DNA of 46,029 nucleotides, taken from Methylotenera_A sp044222005 (GTDB lineage: Bacteria; Pseudomonadota; Gammaproteobacteria; Burkholderiales; Methylophilaceae). The stretch is taken from contig JBGANY010000014.1 of assembly GCA_044222005.1 (NCBI GenBank), positions 1 through 46,029 of the forward strand. The letters are read 5' to 3'. Positions 29,649-39,564 of this stretch are shown piece by piece. A program made the position numbers and the translations under genes. Position 1 is the first letter of the stretch. Each line of letters opens with the position of its first letter. The notes beneath the pieces were generated by a model. The model ran no database searches. It was not told the origin of the DNA and saw only the letters and a list, made by a program, of their open reading frames with translations.

Positions 29649-30470
29649 ATGCTTAAAACACGCATTATTACTGCATTAATTTTAGTCGCAGGTTTTATTC
29701 CAGCGCTGTTTATGTTATCCAATAGTCTTTGGGCATATGGCATGCTGGCAATCTCGCTGCTTGCCTTATACGAGTGGGCTGGCATGATCAAACTCACACA
29801 AACGCAGCGCTATGTTTATCTACTGATTTCTGCCATTGCAGGTTTATTGATAGTGCCGCTCATTGAACAATATGGTTTTCATTTATTCTTCTTTAGATCA
29901 TTGCTTGTGTTTTTTATTGCAGCCCTGTTTTGGTTGTTGATTGTGCCGATGTGGCTTAGAACAAGATATACCATAAATAACAAGTTTGTGATGGCAGTAT
30001 TGGGGTTAATGTTAATGGCGCCATTATGGCTGGCATTAATATGCGCCAAAAGCGCATACCCATGGCTGTTGCTGGCACTATTGGCAACTATTTGGATTGC
30101 GGATAGCGCTGCGTATTTTGCAGGTAAAAATTTCGGCAAACACAAACTTGCACCGATGATCAGCCCTGGTAAAACATGGGAAGGCGTGTGGGGCGCACTG
30201 GTCGCTGTTACGCTATTTGGCGTAATTTTGTACTTTGCCTTTGATGCCCAGACGCTTGCGATTTTTCCCGGCCTATGGATTATCACTGCATTTGGCGTGA
30301 TTGGCGACTTGTTTGAATCAATGATAAAACGCCAGGCCAATCTGAAAGACAGCGGCGATATGTTGCCTGGTCACGGCGGTATCTTAGATCGCATTGATGG
30401 CATTATTCCCAGCTTGCCCATCGCGATTTTGATGATTTACGTCTATAACTATTTTGTAGTGGTTGCCTAG
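29649..30470 (+). CDS. cdsA: Phosphatidate cytidylyltransferase
   Basis: 273-residue integral-membrane enzyme that makes CDP-diacylglycerol for all phospholipids. About seven to eight hydrophobic helices are visible, and the C-terminal signature region reads GDLFESMIKRQANLKDSG followed by LPGHGGILDRIDGI, which holds the catalytic Asp residues. Spaced 2 nt from uppS; dxr begins 10 nt downstream. Confidence 0.97.
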   Translation: MLKTRIITALILVAGFIPALFMLSNSLWAYGMLAISLLALYEWAGMIKLTQTQRYVYLLISAIAGLLIVPLIEQYGFHLFFFRSLLVFFIAALFWLLIVPMWLRTRYTINNKFVMAVLGLMLMAPLWLALICAKSAYPWLLLALLATIWIADSAAYFAGKNFGKHKLAPMISPGKTWEGVWGALVAVTLFGVILYFAFDAQTLAIFPGLWIITAFGVIGDLFESMIKRQANLKDSGDMLPGHGGILDRIDGIIPSLPIAILMIYVYNYFVVVA

Positions 30471-30480
30471 GGACAAATTT

Positions 30481-31698
30481 GTGCAGAACGTCACCATTTT
30501 AGGCAGCACCGGCACCATAGGCCAGCAAACCCTGGATGTGATTGCCCGCCATGCCCATGAATATCAGGTTTATGCGCTTGCCGCCAATTCCAATGTAGAT
30601 GCTTTATTAAAGCAGTGCATACAATTTAAACCTGAAGTCGCGGTGCTGCTGGATGATCAGGCAGCACAAACGTTACGCTCACAACTAAAATCCCACAGCA
30701 GTAAAACCGAAGTCATCTCTGGCATGGTAGGTTTAGAGCAAGTTTCAAGTGATGCAAAAGTAGATATTGTAATGGCGGCGATTGTCGGCGCGGCAGGTCT
30801 GAAACCTGCCATGGCGGCGGCGCGCGCAGGAAAGCGTATCTTGCTTGCCAACAAAGAGACGCTGGTGATGGCTGGCAGCTTGTTCATGCAGGCGGTTGCG
30901 CAGGGTGGCGCCACCTTGTTGCCGATTGATAGCGAGCATAACGCTATTTTTCAGGTCATGCCGCCACAGCAATGCAAGCAGCTGGCAGACGACTACCTGA
31001 ACGCTATCGGGGTACGCAAAATCATTCTCACTGCTTCAGGCGGACCTTTTAGAAAATACTCGCAGGAACAGCTATCAACGGTTACACCTGAACTGGCGCT
31101 AAAACATCCAAACTGGGTGATGGGTGCCAAAATCACGATCGATTCCGCGACCCTGATGAACAAAGGGCTGGAGGTCATCGAAGCGCATTGGCTGTTTAAT
31201 GCACAGCCTGATCAAATTGAAGTTGTCGTGCACCCGCAAAGCATCATCCATTCGATGGTGGAGTATGTGGATGGCAGTATTCTGGCACAACTGGGCAACC
31301 CAGACATGCGCACGCCAATTGCTTATGCGCTTGGCTACCCACAACGCATTGAATCGGGTGTAGCTTCGCTTAATTTGCTGGAAATCGCCAAACTGGAATT
31401 TGAAGCGCCGGATACCAAGCGCTTTCCTTGCCTGCAATTGGCTTATGACGCGCTGCGCCTAGGCGGCACCGCACCCGCCATTCTGAATGCAGTCAACGAG
31501 GTGGCGGTGGCAGCGTTTTTAAGCAAACAAATTCACTTTCTGGATATCCCTGCTGTAATCGCCAAAGCACTTGATACGATTAAAATCACACCTGTGACTT
31601 CACTTGAGCAGCTTATTACAGTGGATGCGGAAGCGAGACACTTCGCATCTGCCAGCCTTGCTAAAACAGGTGAGCAGCAGGCATTGACGGCATGCTGA
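30481..31698 (+). CDS. dxr: 1-deoxy-D-xylulose 5-phosphate reductoisomerase
   Basis: 405-residue NADPH enzyme of the non-mevalonate isoprenoid pathway, supplying precursors for UppS and for the Hpn enzymes of this window. NADPH site ILGSTGTIGQQTLDV, then LLANKETLVMAG, the metal-site region PIDSEHNAIFQ, and TASGGPFR. GTG 30481 was chosen because AGGGA sits 7 nt upstream and it gives MQNVTILGSTG; the frame also opens at TTG 30463, which would overlap cdsA. The stop overlaps the rseP start by 7 nt. Confidence 0.97.
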   Translation: MQNVTILGSTGTIGQQTLDVIARHAHEYQVYALAANSNVDALLKQCIQFKPEVAVLLDDQAAQTLRSQLKSHSSKTEVISGMVGLEQVSSDAKVDIVMAAIVGAAGLKPAMAAARAGKRILLANKETLVMAGSLFMQAVAQGGATLLPIDSEHNAIFQVMPPQQCKQLADDYLNAIGVRKIILTASGGPFRKYSQEQLSTVTPELALKHPNWVMGAKITIDSATLMNKGLEVIEAHWLFNAQPDQIEVVVHPQSIIHSMVEYVDGSILAQLGNPDMRTPIAYALGYPQRIESGVASLNLLEIAKLEFEAPDTKRFPCLQLAYDALRLGGTAPAILNAVNEVAVAAFLSKQIHFLDIPAVIAKALDTIKITPVTSLEQLITVDAEARHFASASLAKTGEQQALTAC

Positions 31699-33083
31699 CA
31701 CTCATTGCATTCATTGTCACCATTGGCATATTGGTGACGATCCATGAATACGGTCATTTCCAGGCGGCGCGCTGGTGCGGCGTGAGGGTGTTGCGCTTTT
31801 CAGTCGGGTTTGGCAAGCCGTTGTGGAAAAAAACGTTTGGCATGGACAATACAGAGTTTGTGCTGGCTGCAATTCCGTTTGGCGGGTTTGTCAAAATGCT
31901 GGACGAAAGAGAATTGAAAGCCGAAAGTGAATCCAGTCCGGAAGTGGCGCAAATCAACTATTCCGAGTCAGAACTACATCATGCGTTTAACCGGCAAAAC
32001 GTATGGAAGCGCATTGCGATTGTGTCAGCAGGACCGGCCGCCAACCTGCTGCTGGCAATCGTGTTGTATTGGGGCCTGTTCATGTGGGGCGTGACGGGCA
32101 TGCGGCCTATTATTGGCGCGGTTGCTGAAAATAGCCCGGCTGCACAAGCCAGCCTGAAAGCCGGAGAAATTATTCAAAAAATTGCAGGCAAGCCTGTACA
32201 AAGCTGGCAGGATGCGCGATGGATATTGCTGGAGCAGTCATTAGAAAATAAAACCGTCGAGATTGAAGCCGTCAATAACAACAATGAGTTATTTCAGCAC
32301 ACGCTTAGTTTTGAAGGAGCTAACCACGATGCGGATATCGACATACTCAAGAAAATTGGTCTGGAAATGGTCAAGCCCAGCATTCCTGCGGTTATTGGCG
32401 AGATATTGCCCGATAGTGCCGCAGAAAAGGCTGGTTTTATGGCAAATGATAAAATATTGCAGGTGGATGGAATCGGAATAAACGATTGGGAGCAGGTGGT
32501 GAATGTCATCAAAGATAATCCCAATAAAAAATTGTTATTTGAAATTGAACGCGAGCAAAAAGTATTGCGTATTGCCGCAACACCTGAAGCCGTTAAAGAG
32601 GGGAATCAAACCATTGGCAGGATGGGCGCAGCTGTCAAACTGGATAAAAAAGAACTTGATAAGCTGCTGATTGAGTTGAGTTATTCGCCATTTTCCAGTT
32701 TGCAGAAAGCTCTTGTCAAAACTTGGGACACTTCTTTGTTTAGCCTTAAAATGCTGGTTAAAATGGTAACGGGTGATGTGTCACTCAAAAGCATCGGCGG
32801 CCCGGTCACCATTGCCACATTTGCAGGCGAAAGCGCAACTTTAGGCATTAAAACGTTTTTAGGATTCCTGGCGTTGCTGAGTATCAGTATCGGCGTGCTT
32901 AACCTTTTGCCAATACCTGTGTTAGATGGCGGTCATTTGATGTATTATATGGCTGAGATTTTAAAAGGCTCGCCGGTTTCGGAACAAACGATGCTGATCG
33001 GGCAAAAAATAGGGTTTGTATTATTAGGTTTACTCATGACCATTGCCATTTTTAATGACTTCAATAGACTAATATCGGGTTAG
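31692..33083 (+). CDS. rseP: Site-2 protease RseP
   Basis: 463-residue inner-membrane zinc metalloprotease that cuts anti-sigma factor RseA in the sigma-E envelope stress pathway and removes signal-peptide remnants. Zinc motif HEYGH (18-22) in the first helix, two PDZ domains in the periplasm (about 125-200 and 225-295), and the third ligand region LLPIPVLDGGHL near residue 410. ATG 31692 overlaps dxr; bamA follows after 4 nt. The neighbourhood of bamA and skp fits an envelope-assembly operon. Confidence 0.97.
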   Translation: MLTLIAFIVTIGILVTIHEYGHFQAARWCGVRVLRFSVGFGKPLWKKTFGMDNTEFVLAAIPFGGFVKMLDERELKAESESSPEVAQINYSESELHHAFNRQNVWKRIAIVSAGPAANLLLAIVLYWGLFMWGVTGMRPIIGAVAENSPAAQASLKAGEIIQKIAGKPVQSWQDARWILLEQSLENKTVEIEAVNNNNELFQHTLSFEGANHDADIDILKKIGLEMVKPSIPAVIGEILPDSAAEKAGFMANDKILQVDGIGINDWEQVVNVIKDNPNKKLLFEIEREQKVLRIAATPEAVKEGNQTIGRMGAAVKLDKKELDKLLIELSYSPFSSLQKALVKTWDTSLFSLKMLVKMVTGDVSLKSIGGPVTIATFAGESATLGIKTFLGFLALLSISIGVLNLLPIPVLDGGHLMYYMAEILKGSPVSEQTMLIGQKIGFVLLGLLMTIAIFNDFNRLISG

Positions 33084-33087
33084 CAAT

Positions 33088-35385
33088 TTGTTTAAAGTCC
33101 GTTACATTCCAGCGCTTGTAGTCGCTCTGTTCAGCCATCATGCAATGGCACTAGAACCTTTTGTGATTAAAGATATCCGCGTAGAAGGCTTGCAGCGCAC
33201 CGAGGCCGGCACGATATTCACCTACCTGCCTGTACAGGCTGGCGATGTGATGTCTGACGAAAAGGCCACACAAGCGATTAAATCACTTTATAACACCGGC
33301 TTTTTCAAGGATGTACGCATTGAAGCCGATGGCGACGTGCTGGTCGTGACCGTGCAGGAACGCTCCGCCATTGCCAAAATCGATTTTAGCGGCAACAAAT
33401 CATTCCCCTCTGACAAAATGACCGAAGGCCTGAAGCAAATCGGTATTTCAGAGGGCCTGATTTTTGACAAATCCCAGCTTGACCGTGCCGAACAGGAAAT
33501 TAAACGCCAATATCTGGCGCAGGGCAAATACGGCGCCACGGTTAAAACAGTGATTTCACCGCTGGAGCGCAACCGTGTTGCGGTACGTTTTGAAATCGAG
33601 GAGGGTGTAGTCGCCAAGATTCGCGATATCAATATTGTCGGCAATAATGCCTTTACGACAGAAGATCTACGTGCGGAGTTTTTACTTACCACGCCAAACT
33701 GGATGAGCTGGTGGAATAAGGATGATCAGTACTCCAAGCAAAAACTCACTGCGGATCTGGAAACACTCAAGTCGTTTTACATGAATCAAGGCTATCTGGA
33801 ATTTTCGATTGATTCTACTCAGGTCTCTATTTCACCCGATAAGCAGGATATCTTCATTACCGTAAACGTAACAGAAGGTGAAAAGTATACGATCAGTGAT
33901 GTGAAGATTGCAGGAGAACTGCAAGTACCTGAGGAGGATCTTAAGCCTCTGATTAAAATAAATAAAGGCGACATTTTTAACCGACAGTTTGTTACCGAGA
34001 CCAGCAAGGCGATCAGCGACAGACTCAGCAATGACGGTTACGCTTTTTCTAATGTGAATGCTATTCCGGAAATTAACAAAGAAGAGCATACCGCCGCATT
34101 TACATTTTTTGTTGATCCGGGCAAGCGCGTTTATGTGCGCCGTATCAATTTGACGGGCAATACCCGTACCCGCGATTCTGTGCTGCGCCGCGAGATGCGG
34201 CAGCTTGAATCTGCCTGGTATGCCGGCGATAAAATCAATCGTTCTAAAGAACGCTTGGACCGTTTGCAGTACTTTGAATCGGTTGATGTCGAAACGCCAG
34301 CAGTTCCGGGCACTACCGACCAGGTTGACCTGAATATCAATGTCGTGGAAAAATCTACAGGCAGTATCCAGTTTGGTGCCGGCTTGTCCAGCAACGAAGG
34401 TGTCGTGCTGGGCGTTACGGTAAATCAGCAGAACTTCCTGGGCACAGGCAACCGCGTTGCAGCTCAGGTCAACACCGGCAAAGTTAACACCACCTATTCA
34501 CTCTCGTTTACTGACCCTTATTTCACACCGGATGGCATCAGTCGTGGCTTTGATGTATACAGGCGCGATGTGGATACGCAGTCTTTAAATATCGGTACAT
34601 ATAATAGTAAATCTTACGGTGCCGGCGTCCGTTTTGGCTTGCCATTGAGCGAGAAAGACTTTTTATCGGCAGGCTTGACGGGTGACTTTACCAAGATTGA
34701 TTTGTCCGACAAAAGCCCGAAACAGTATCTGGATTTCTGCGGAAACTCCAGAGGGTGCACAAGCGACTCATTGCAACTGGCATTGGCCTGGACGCATGAT
34801 TCCCGCGACAATACACTGTTTCCAAACAAAGGCGTGCTGCAGCGCTTAAGTGCAGAAGTTTCGGTGCCGGTACTGGACTTGGAATACTACAAGCTGGAAT
34901 ATAAGCACACCTGGTTTAAGGACGTCACCAAAAACTTTACCTTCATGTTGAATGGCGAACTCGGTTATGCAGATAGTTACGGCAACAAAGCATACCCTTT
35001 CTTCAAAAACTTTTATGTGGGTGGTGTCAACTCGGTGCGGGGCTTTGATAATGGCTCAATCGGCCCGCATGATATCGATCCTGCAACTGGTCTGGACTTT
35101 GCTGTAGGCGGCACCACGCGTATTGTAGGCAACGCCGAAGTGTTTGCACCAGTACCATTTATTAAAAACTCGTCACAGTTTCGTTTGAGTGCGTTCGTTG
35201 ATGCCGGTAGTGTTTATGGCAACAATCAGAGCATTAACCTGGGTGATCTCAGATACTCAACAGGGGTAGGGGTGAGCTGGTTCTCGCCATTTGGCCCGCT
35301 AAAACTGGTATTTGCAAAAGCGCTCAATGAGAAATCTGGTGATCAAACCCAAACCCTGCAGTTCCAGCTTGGATCGCAGTTCTAG
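33088..35385 (+). CDS. bamA: Outer-membrane protein assembly factor BamA
   Basis: 765-residue Omp85-family core of the BAM complex that inserts beta-barrel proteins. The signal peptide ends near HHAMA (about 21). Five POTRA domains lie at about 22-420 (starting FVIKDIRVEGLQRTEAGTIFTYLP), followed by a 16-strand barrel to the C-terminal LQFQLGSQF, which ends in Phe as expected. The loop-6 motif is VRGFDNGSIG. The start is TTG 33088, the only codon that gives a signal peptide directly; the ribosome site is weak and translation is probably coupled to rseP. Confidence 0.98.
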   Translation: MFKVRYIPALVVALFSHHAMALEPFVIKDIRVEGLQRTEAGTIFTYLPVQAGDVMSDEKATQAIKSLYNTGFFKDVRIEADGDVLVVTVQERSAIAKIDFSGNKSFPSDKMTEGLKQIGISEGLIFDKSQLDRAEQEIKRQYLAQGKYGATVKTVISPLERNRVAVRFEIEEGVVAKIRDINIVGNNAFTTEDLRAEFLLTTPNWMSWWNKDDQYSKQKLTADLETLKSFYMNQGYLEFSIDSTQVSISPDKQDIFITVNVTEGEKYTISDVKIAGELQVPEEDLKPLIKINKGDIFNRQFVTETSKAISDRLSNDGYAFSNVNAIPEINKEEHTAAFTFFVDPGKRVYVRRINLTGNTRTRDSVLRREMRQLESAWYAGDKINRSKERLDRLQYFESVDVETPAVPGTTDQVDLNINVVEKSTGSIQFGAGLSSNEGVVLGVTVNQQNFLGTGNRVAAQVNTGKVNTTYSLSFTDPYFTPDGISRGFDVYRRDVDTQSLNIGTYNSKSYGAGVRFGLPLSEKDFLSAGLTGDFTKIDLSDKSPKQYLDFCGNSRGCTSDSLQLALAWTHDSRDNTLFPNKGVLQRLSAEVSVPVLDLEYYKLEYKHTWFKDVTKNFTFMLNGELGYADSYGNKAYPFFKNFYVGGVNSVRGFDNGSIGPHDIDPATGLDFAVGGTTRIVGNAEVFAPVPFIKNSSQFRLSAFVDAGSVYGNNQSINLGDLRYSTGVGVSWFSPFGPLKLVFAKALNEKSGDQTQTLQFQLGSQF

Positions 35386-35479
35386 TGATAATTATTTTAA
35401 TGGGTTTGACTGGATTGATAGTAGAATTGACGGATAAGCTTTGTGGTCGAGGATGGTTAGGAGATTGGAATTGAGTCAT

Positions 35480-35980
35480 ATGTTAAAAACTTTAATTGTC
35501 GCTAGCTTTTTGGCTTTGTCCACAAGCCTTAATTTAAGTGCTGCTGAACTTAAAGTTGGCTATGTGCAGGTAGATAAGATTCTGCAGGAAGCGCCACAAA
35601 CTGCAGAAAGCGGCAAAAAGCTGGAGCGCGAGTTCAGCCCACGCTCCCAGGAACTGGATCGGATGCAGAAGCAGATCCGCGATATTGAGGCAGCGCTGGA
35701 TAAGGAAGGTGTAACGCTTTCCGAGACTGACCGCCGTAACAAAGAGCGTGACGCTTCAAACCTGAAAATCGAATTCCAGCGTAAGCAACGCGAACTTCGT
35801 GAGGATATTAATCTGCGTAAAAATGAAGAACTCGCCAGCCTGCAGGATCGTATTAACAAAGCTGTGCAGACCGTGTCTGAAACAGAAGGATATGATCTGG
35901 TCGTCTATGGTGGCGTGGCATACGCTAGCAAAAAAGTTGATATTACCGATAAAGTATTAAAGCTTCTCGGTAAAAAATAG
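35480..35980 (+). CDS. skp: OmpH/Skp-family periplasmic chaperone
   Basis: 166-residue chaperone that carries unfolded outer-membrane proteins to BamA. Signal peptide about 1-22 (LSTSLNLSAA), the conserved first strand LKVGYVQVDKIL, then long charged coiled-coil helices (about 40-135) forming the tentacles, and the terminal strand YDLVVYGGVAYASKKVDIT. ATG 35480 was chosen because it begins the signal peptide; the frame upstream to 35441 is not conserved in character. Confidence 0.95.
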   Translation: MLKTLIVASFLALSTSLNLSAAELKVGYVQVDKILQEAPQTAESGKKLEREFSPRSQELDRMQKQIRDIEAALDKEGVTLSETDRRNKERDASNLKIEFQRKQRELREDINLRKNEELASLQDRINKAVQTVSETEGYDLVVYGGVAYASKKVDITDKVLKLLGKK

Positions 35981-36011
35981 GCTAAAAATACAAATTGTAT
36001 GACTACTGTTT

Positions 36012-37082
36012 ATGAGCTTCTTATCGATTCAGAAAATCGTCGAGCAATTGGGCGGCACAATATCAGGTAATCCAGAAACTCAGATTGTAAGGGTTGGTTC
36101 ATTGGCGCTGGCGCAAGCTGGCGCCATTAGTTTTTTCAGCGATACCAAATATACCAGGCAATTGAATGACACGTCAGCCAGTGCGGTGATTATTAAACCA
36201 GAACACGTCGCGCTGACAGCCTTGCCAAAAATTATTACCGATAATCCTTATGCATATTTTGCCAAGGTATCGTCTTTGTTAAATCCAGTATATGCTGCAA
36301 CAGTTGGCAAGCATGCAAGCGCAGTTATCGACAGCTCGGTCAAGGTGCCAGCAAGCTGCAGTGTTGGTGCCAACGCGGTCATAGAAGCCAATGTCACGCT
36401 TGGCAACAATGTGGTTATTGGCGCAGGCTGTGTCATCGAGCGCAATTCTAGCATTGCAGATCATACGATTTTAGAGGCCAATGTGACGATCAAGCATGAC
36501 TGTCAGATTGGTAAGCATTGCCATCTGTTCTCTGGTTGTGTGATTGGCAACGACGGGTTTGGTTATGCTGAGGAATCTGGGCCGGATAATACAAAACATT
36601 GGGTAAAAATTCCCCAGGTAGGCCGTGTCGTGATTCATGACTATGTGGATATTGGTGCGAACACGACTGTTGATCGAGGTGCGATTGATGACACCGTGAT
36701 AGAAGAAGGCGTTAAAATGGATAACCTTATTCAGATTGCGCACAACTGTCGTATCGGCGCGCATACGGTGATTGCAGGGTGCGTGGGCATCGCAGGCAGC
36801 GCGGTGATAGGCCGGCATTGCAGAATAGGCGGCGCTGCCATGATTTTAGGGCATTTGAATATTGCGGATCATGTCACGATCTCTCCTGGCAGCATGATGA
36901 TGCGTTCAATCAGCAAAGCAGGCACTTATACCGCATTGATGCCGTCACAAGAACACGATGCATGGCTTAAAACGGCTGCAAATATTCGCCATTTAAACCA
37001 ATTAACAGATAAAATAAAAACCTTGGAAGCAGCTGTTGCTCAATTAAGTGCACAGAGCTCAAGCAAACGCTCTAAAAATTAA
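36012..37082 (+). CDS. lpxD: UDP-3-O-(3-hydroxyacyl)glucosamine N-acyltransferase
   Basis: 356-residue trimeric acyltransferase, third step of lipid A synthesis. N-terminal uridine-binding domain (about 1-100), left-handed beta-helix of hexapeptide repeats (about 105-310) with the active-site region HCHLFSGCVIGNDGFGYAEE, and a C-terminal coiled helix. No clear ribosome site at ATG 36012, but the start fits. It follows skp after 31 nt. Confidence 0.97.
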   Translation: MSFLSIQKIVEQLGGTISGNPETQIVRVGSLALAQAGAISFFSDTKYTRQLNDTSASAVIIKPEHVALTALPKIITDNPYAYFAKVSSLLNPVYAATVGKHASAVIDSSVKVPASCSVGANAVIEANVTLGNNVVIGAGCVIERNSSIADHTILEANVTIKHDCQIGKHCHLFSGCVIGNDGFGYAEESGPDNTKHWVKIPQVGRVVIHDYVDIGANTTVDRGAIDDTVIEEGVKMDNLIQIAHNCRIGAHTVIAGCVGIAGSAVIGRHCRIGGAAMILGHLNIADHVTISPGSMMMRSISKAGTYTALMPSQEHDAWLKTAANIRHLNQLTDKIKTLEAAVAQLSAQSSSKRSKN

Positions 37083-37096
37083 AGATGGAGAAAATT

Positions 37097-37576
37097 ATGT
37101 CAGACACCGCTGCGTCTAAGAATGAGAATCTAAGCATGGATATTCACGAAATCCTTGACCACCTTCCGCACCGCTATCCGTTTGTGCTCATAGATCGCGT
37201 GATTTCGATGGAAATAGGCAAAGAAATCACAGCACTGAAAAACGTCAGCGTCAATGAACCCTACTTTCCGGGGCATTTCCCATATCATCCCGTGATGCCG
37301 GGTGTGCTGATGGTTGAAGCAATGGCCCAGGCGGCTGCCATACTGTCTTTTAAGACCATGGGCAGCAAACCCACTGATGATTCTGTGTATTATTTTGCCG
37401 GGATTGATAATGCACGTTTTAAAAAGCCCGTATCGCCTGGCGACCAACTCATTTTAAACGTTAAGATAGATCGCATTCTAAAAGGCATATGGAAATACAA
37501 CGGCGTTGCCACGGTCGATGGCAATGTGGTGGCCGAAGCAAGCATGATGTGTATTCTAAAAGCAATAGAAAAGTAA
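37097..37576 (+). CDS. fabZ: 3-hydroxyacyl-ACP dehydratase FabZ
   Basis: 159-residue hot-dog-fold dehydratase of fatty-acid synthesis. LPHRYPFVLIDRV at about 23-35, then the catalytic H60 in PYFPGHFPYHPVMPG and E74 in MVEAMAQAA. ATG 37097 was chosen over ATG 37085 because the GGAG at 37087-37090 is the ribosome site for the second ATG; the alternative would add four residues. It competes with LpxA for 3-hydroxyacyl-ACP, and the two genes are neighbours here as usual. Confidence 0.97.
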   Translation: MSDTAASKNENLSMDIHEILDHLPHRYPFVLIDRVISMEIGKEITALKNVSVNEPYFPGHFPYHPVMPGVLMVEAMAQAAAILSFKTMGSKPTDDSVYYFAGIDNARFKKPVSPGDQLILNVKIDRILKGIWKYNGVATVDGNVVAEASMMCILKAIEK

Positions 37577-37629
37577 TATAAAAAACAATAAATTAAAATA
37601 CTTTATTAAAGTAAATAATTAAAAATAAA
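37577..37629 (+). other. Extremely AT-rich spacer before lpxA
   Basis: 53 nt with only a few G or C, containing the palindrome TACTTTATTAAAGTA (37599-37613). No ribosome site precedes lpxA; the unstructured A-rich stretch may itself promote ribosome binding, or hold a promoter. Confidence 0.4.
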
Positions 37630-38409
37630 ATGTCTGTAAAAATACACCCGACAGCAATTGTTGATCCCAAAGCAGAGCTCGATTCAAGCGTGGAAATCGG
37701 CCCTTATTCCATTATTGGCGCAGGCGTTAGAGTGGGAGCAGATACGCGCATCGCAAGCCACGTCGTGTTAAAAGGCCCAACCACAATTGGTAAAAATAAC
37801 CAGATTTTTCAGTTTGCCTCACTGGGCGAGCAGCCACAAGATAAAAAATACAAAGATGAGCCGACCACATTAGAGATTGGTGACAACAATACCATTAGAG
37901 AGTTCTGCACCTTTAATCGCGGTACAGTGCAAGATAAAGGAGTTACCAAAATCGGTAACGACAACTGGATTATGGCTTATGTGCATATCGCACACGACTG
38001 CGCCATTGGCAATAACACCATTTTTGCAAATAATTCATCGCTTGCCGGCCATGTAGATGTACATGACTATGCTATTCTGGGCGGTTTCACGCTCGTACAC
38101 CAATTTTGTAAAATCGGTGCGCATGTCATTACCGCAGTCAATTCCGTCGTTTTTAAAGACATTCCACCTTACATTACTGCCGCTGGCTACGATGCCAAGC
38201 CGCATGGCATCAACGCTGAAGGCCTTAAGCGGCGCGGCTTCAGTGCCGATAGCATTTTGCAGATCAAGCGCGCTTATAAAGCCTTGTATCGCAACAACCT
38301 AACATTAGAAGAAGCCAAGGCAGAATTGGCAAGCATGCAGAAGAACTGTAATGAAATAGCATTGCTCACGGATTTTCTAACCGTTTCGACTCGTGGCATC
38401 GTCCGCTAA
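37630..38409 (+). CDS. lpxA: UDP-N-acetylglucosamine acyltransferase
   Basis: 259-residue trimeric acyltransferase that starts lipid A synthesis by adding 3-hydroxyacyl to UDP-GlcNAc. Hexapeptide-repeat beta-helix (about 1-190) beginning IHPTAIVDPKAELDSSVEIGPYS, with the catalytic-His region YVHIAHDCAIGNN and the GGFTLVHQF segment, then a helical C-terminal domain with GLKRRGFS. Length is as usual. Confidence 0.98.
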   Translation: MSVKIHPTAIVDPKAELDSSVEIGPYSIIGAGVRVGADTRIASHVVLKGPTTIGKNNQIFQFASLGEQPQDKKYKDEPTTLEIGDNNTIREFCTFNRGTVQDKGVTKIGNDNWIMAYVHIAHDCAIGNNTIFANNSSLAGHVDVHDYAILGGFTLVHQFCKIGAHVITAVNSVVFKDIPPYITAAGYDAKPHGINAEGLKRRGFSADSILQIKRAYKALYRNNLTLEEAKAELASMQKNCNEIALLTDFLTVSTRGIVR

Positions 38410-38418
38410 ATACCAGAT

Positions 38419-39564
38419 ATGCCAAAAATTGCGATTGTGGCCGGGGAGGCCTCTGGAGACCTGCTGGGGTGTCATTTGATGCGCGCCTTAAAAGCGCAGC
38501 GTAGCGATTTGTCTTTTATCGGCATTGCTGGTCCGAAAATGATGGGCGAAGGCGCCCAGTCGTTATTCCCCATCGAAAAGCTGTCTGTACGTGGTTATAT
38601 CGAAGTGATTAAACATTTGTATGGCTTGCTCAAGTTGCGTCGTAACCTGCTCAAACAGCTGTTGGCAGAAAAACCTGATATTTTTATTGGAATCGACGCG
38701 CCGGACTTTAATTTCTGGCTGGAGCGCAAACTCAAAAAACGCGGTATCCCTGCCATTCATTACGTCAGCCCCTCCATCTGGGCATGGCGTGGTGGCCGCA
38801 TGGGCAAAATCAAACGGTCTGTATCACACATGCTGGCGCTATTTCCGTTTGAGCCTGCTTTGTATGAAACTGCCAAAGTGCCTGTGACTTATGTGGGACA
38901 TCCGTTGGCAGATGAATTGCCGTTAAAACCCAATCAGCAGGCCGCACGTGAGATGCTTAAGCTGGAGCCTAATGCACTTATTGTCGCTATGTTGCCTGGC
39001 AGCCGCCAGTCGGAAGTCAAACAGCATGCGGATTTGTTCGTAAAAACAGCGCAACGTATCGGCCTGGAAAATGAAAATGCACAGTTCCTGGTGCCGCTCA
39101 TCACGCGCAAAACCCGTGAGATTTTTGAACATGCTATCCATCAGCATTATCTGCAGTATCCTGAACAAGTGCTGAACATGCAATTGCTGTTTGGCCATGC
39201 GCATGATGCGATGGAGGCGGCTGATGCCGTAATTGTCGCCTCAGGCACGGCTACATTAGAAGCTGCATTACTGAAGAAACCGATGGTCATTACCTACCGC
39301 ATGTCGCGCCTGAGCTGGTGGATACTCAAGCGCATGAATTATCTTCCTTATGTTGGCTTGCCAAATATTTTAGCAGGCAGGTTTGTGGTGCCGGAATTGC
39401 TGCAGGATGCGGCTACACCGCAAAATTTGGCCGATACGACGATGAAACTACTCAATGATGCCGGCCAACTGCAGGAAATCAGGCAGGAGTTCACCAATAT
39501 GCATCTAGCGCTTAAGCAGGATGCGGCAGAAAAAGCTGCACGGGCGGTTTTGGCCTACCTGTAG
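38419..39564 (+). CDS. lpxB: Lipid-A-disaccharide synthase
   Basis: 381-residue family-19 glycosyltransferase that condenses UDP-diacylglucosamine with lipid X. The N terminus IAIVAGEASGDLLGCHLMRAL is diagnostic; PDFNFWLERKLKKRGIPAIHYVSPSIWAWR and LPGSRQSEVKQH in the middle, ASGTATLEAALLKKPMVITYRMS in the donor site. It starts 9 nt after lpxA; its stop TAG is immediately followed by the rnhB ATG. Confidence 0.98.
   Translation: MPKIAIVAGEASGDLLGCHLMRALKAQRSDLSFIGIAGPKMMGEGAQSLFPIEKLSVRGYIEVIKHLYGLLKLRRNLLKQLLAEKPDIFIGIDAPDFNFWLERKLKKRGIPAIHYVSPSIWAWRGGRMGKIKRSVSHMLALFPFEPALYETAKVPVTYVGHPLADELPLKPNQQAAREMLKLEPNALIVAMLPGSRQSEVKQHADLFVKTAQRIGLENENAQFLVPLITRKTREIFEHAIHQHYLQYPEQVLNMQLLFGHAHDAMEAADAVIVASGTATLEAALLKKPMVITYRMSRLSWWILKRMNYLPYVGLPNILAGRFVVPELLQDAATPQNLADTTMKLLNDAGQLQEIRQEFTNMHLALKQDAAEKAARAVLAYL

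Noticed and set aside
29879..30340. Minus-strand open frame of 153 codons
   Set aside because: Antisense to cdsA; the hydrophobic coding sequence produces long open complementary frames.
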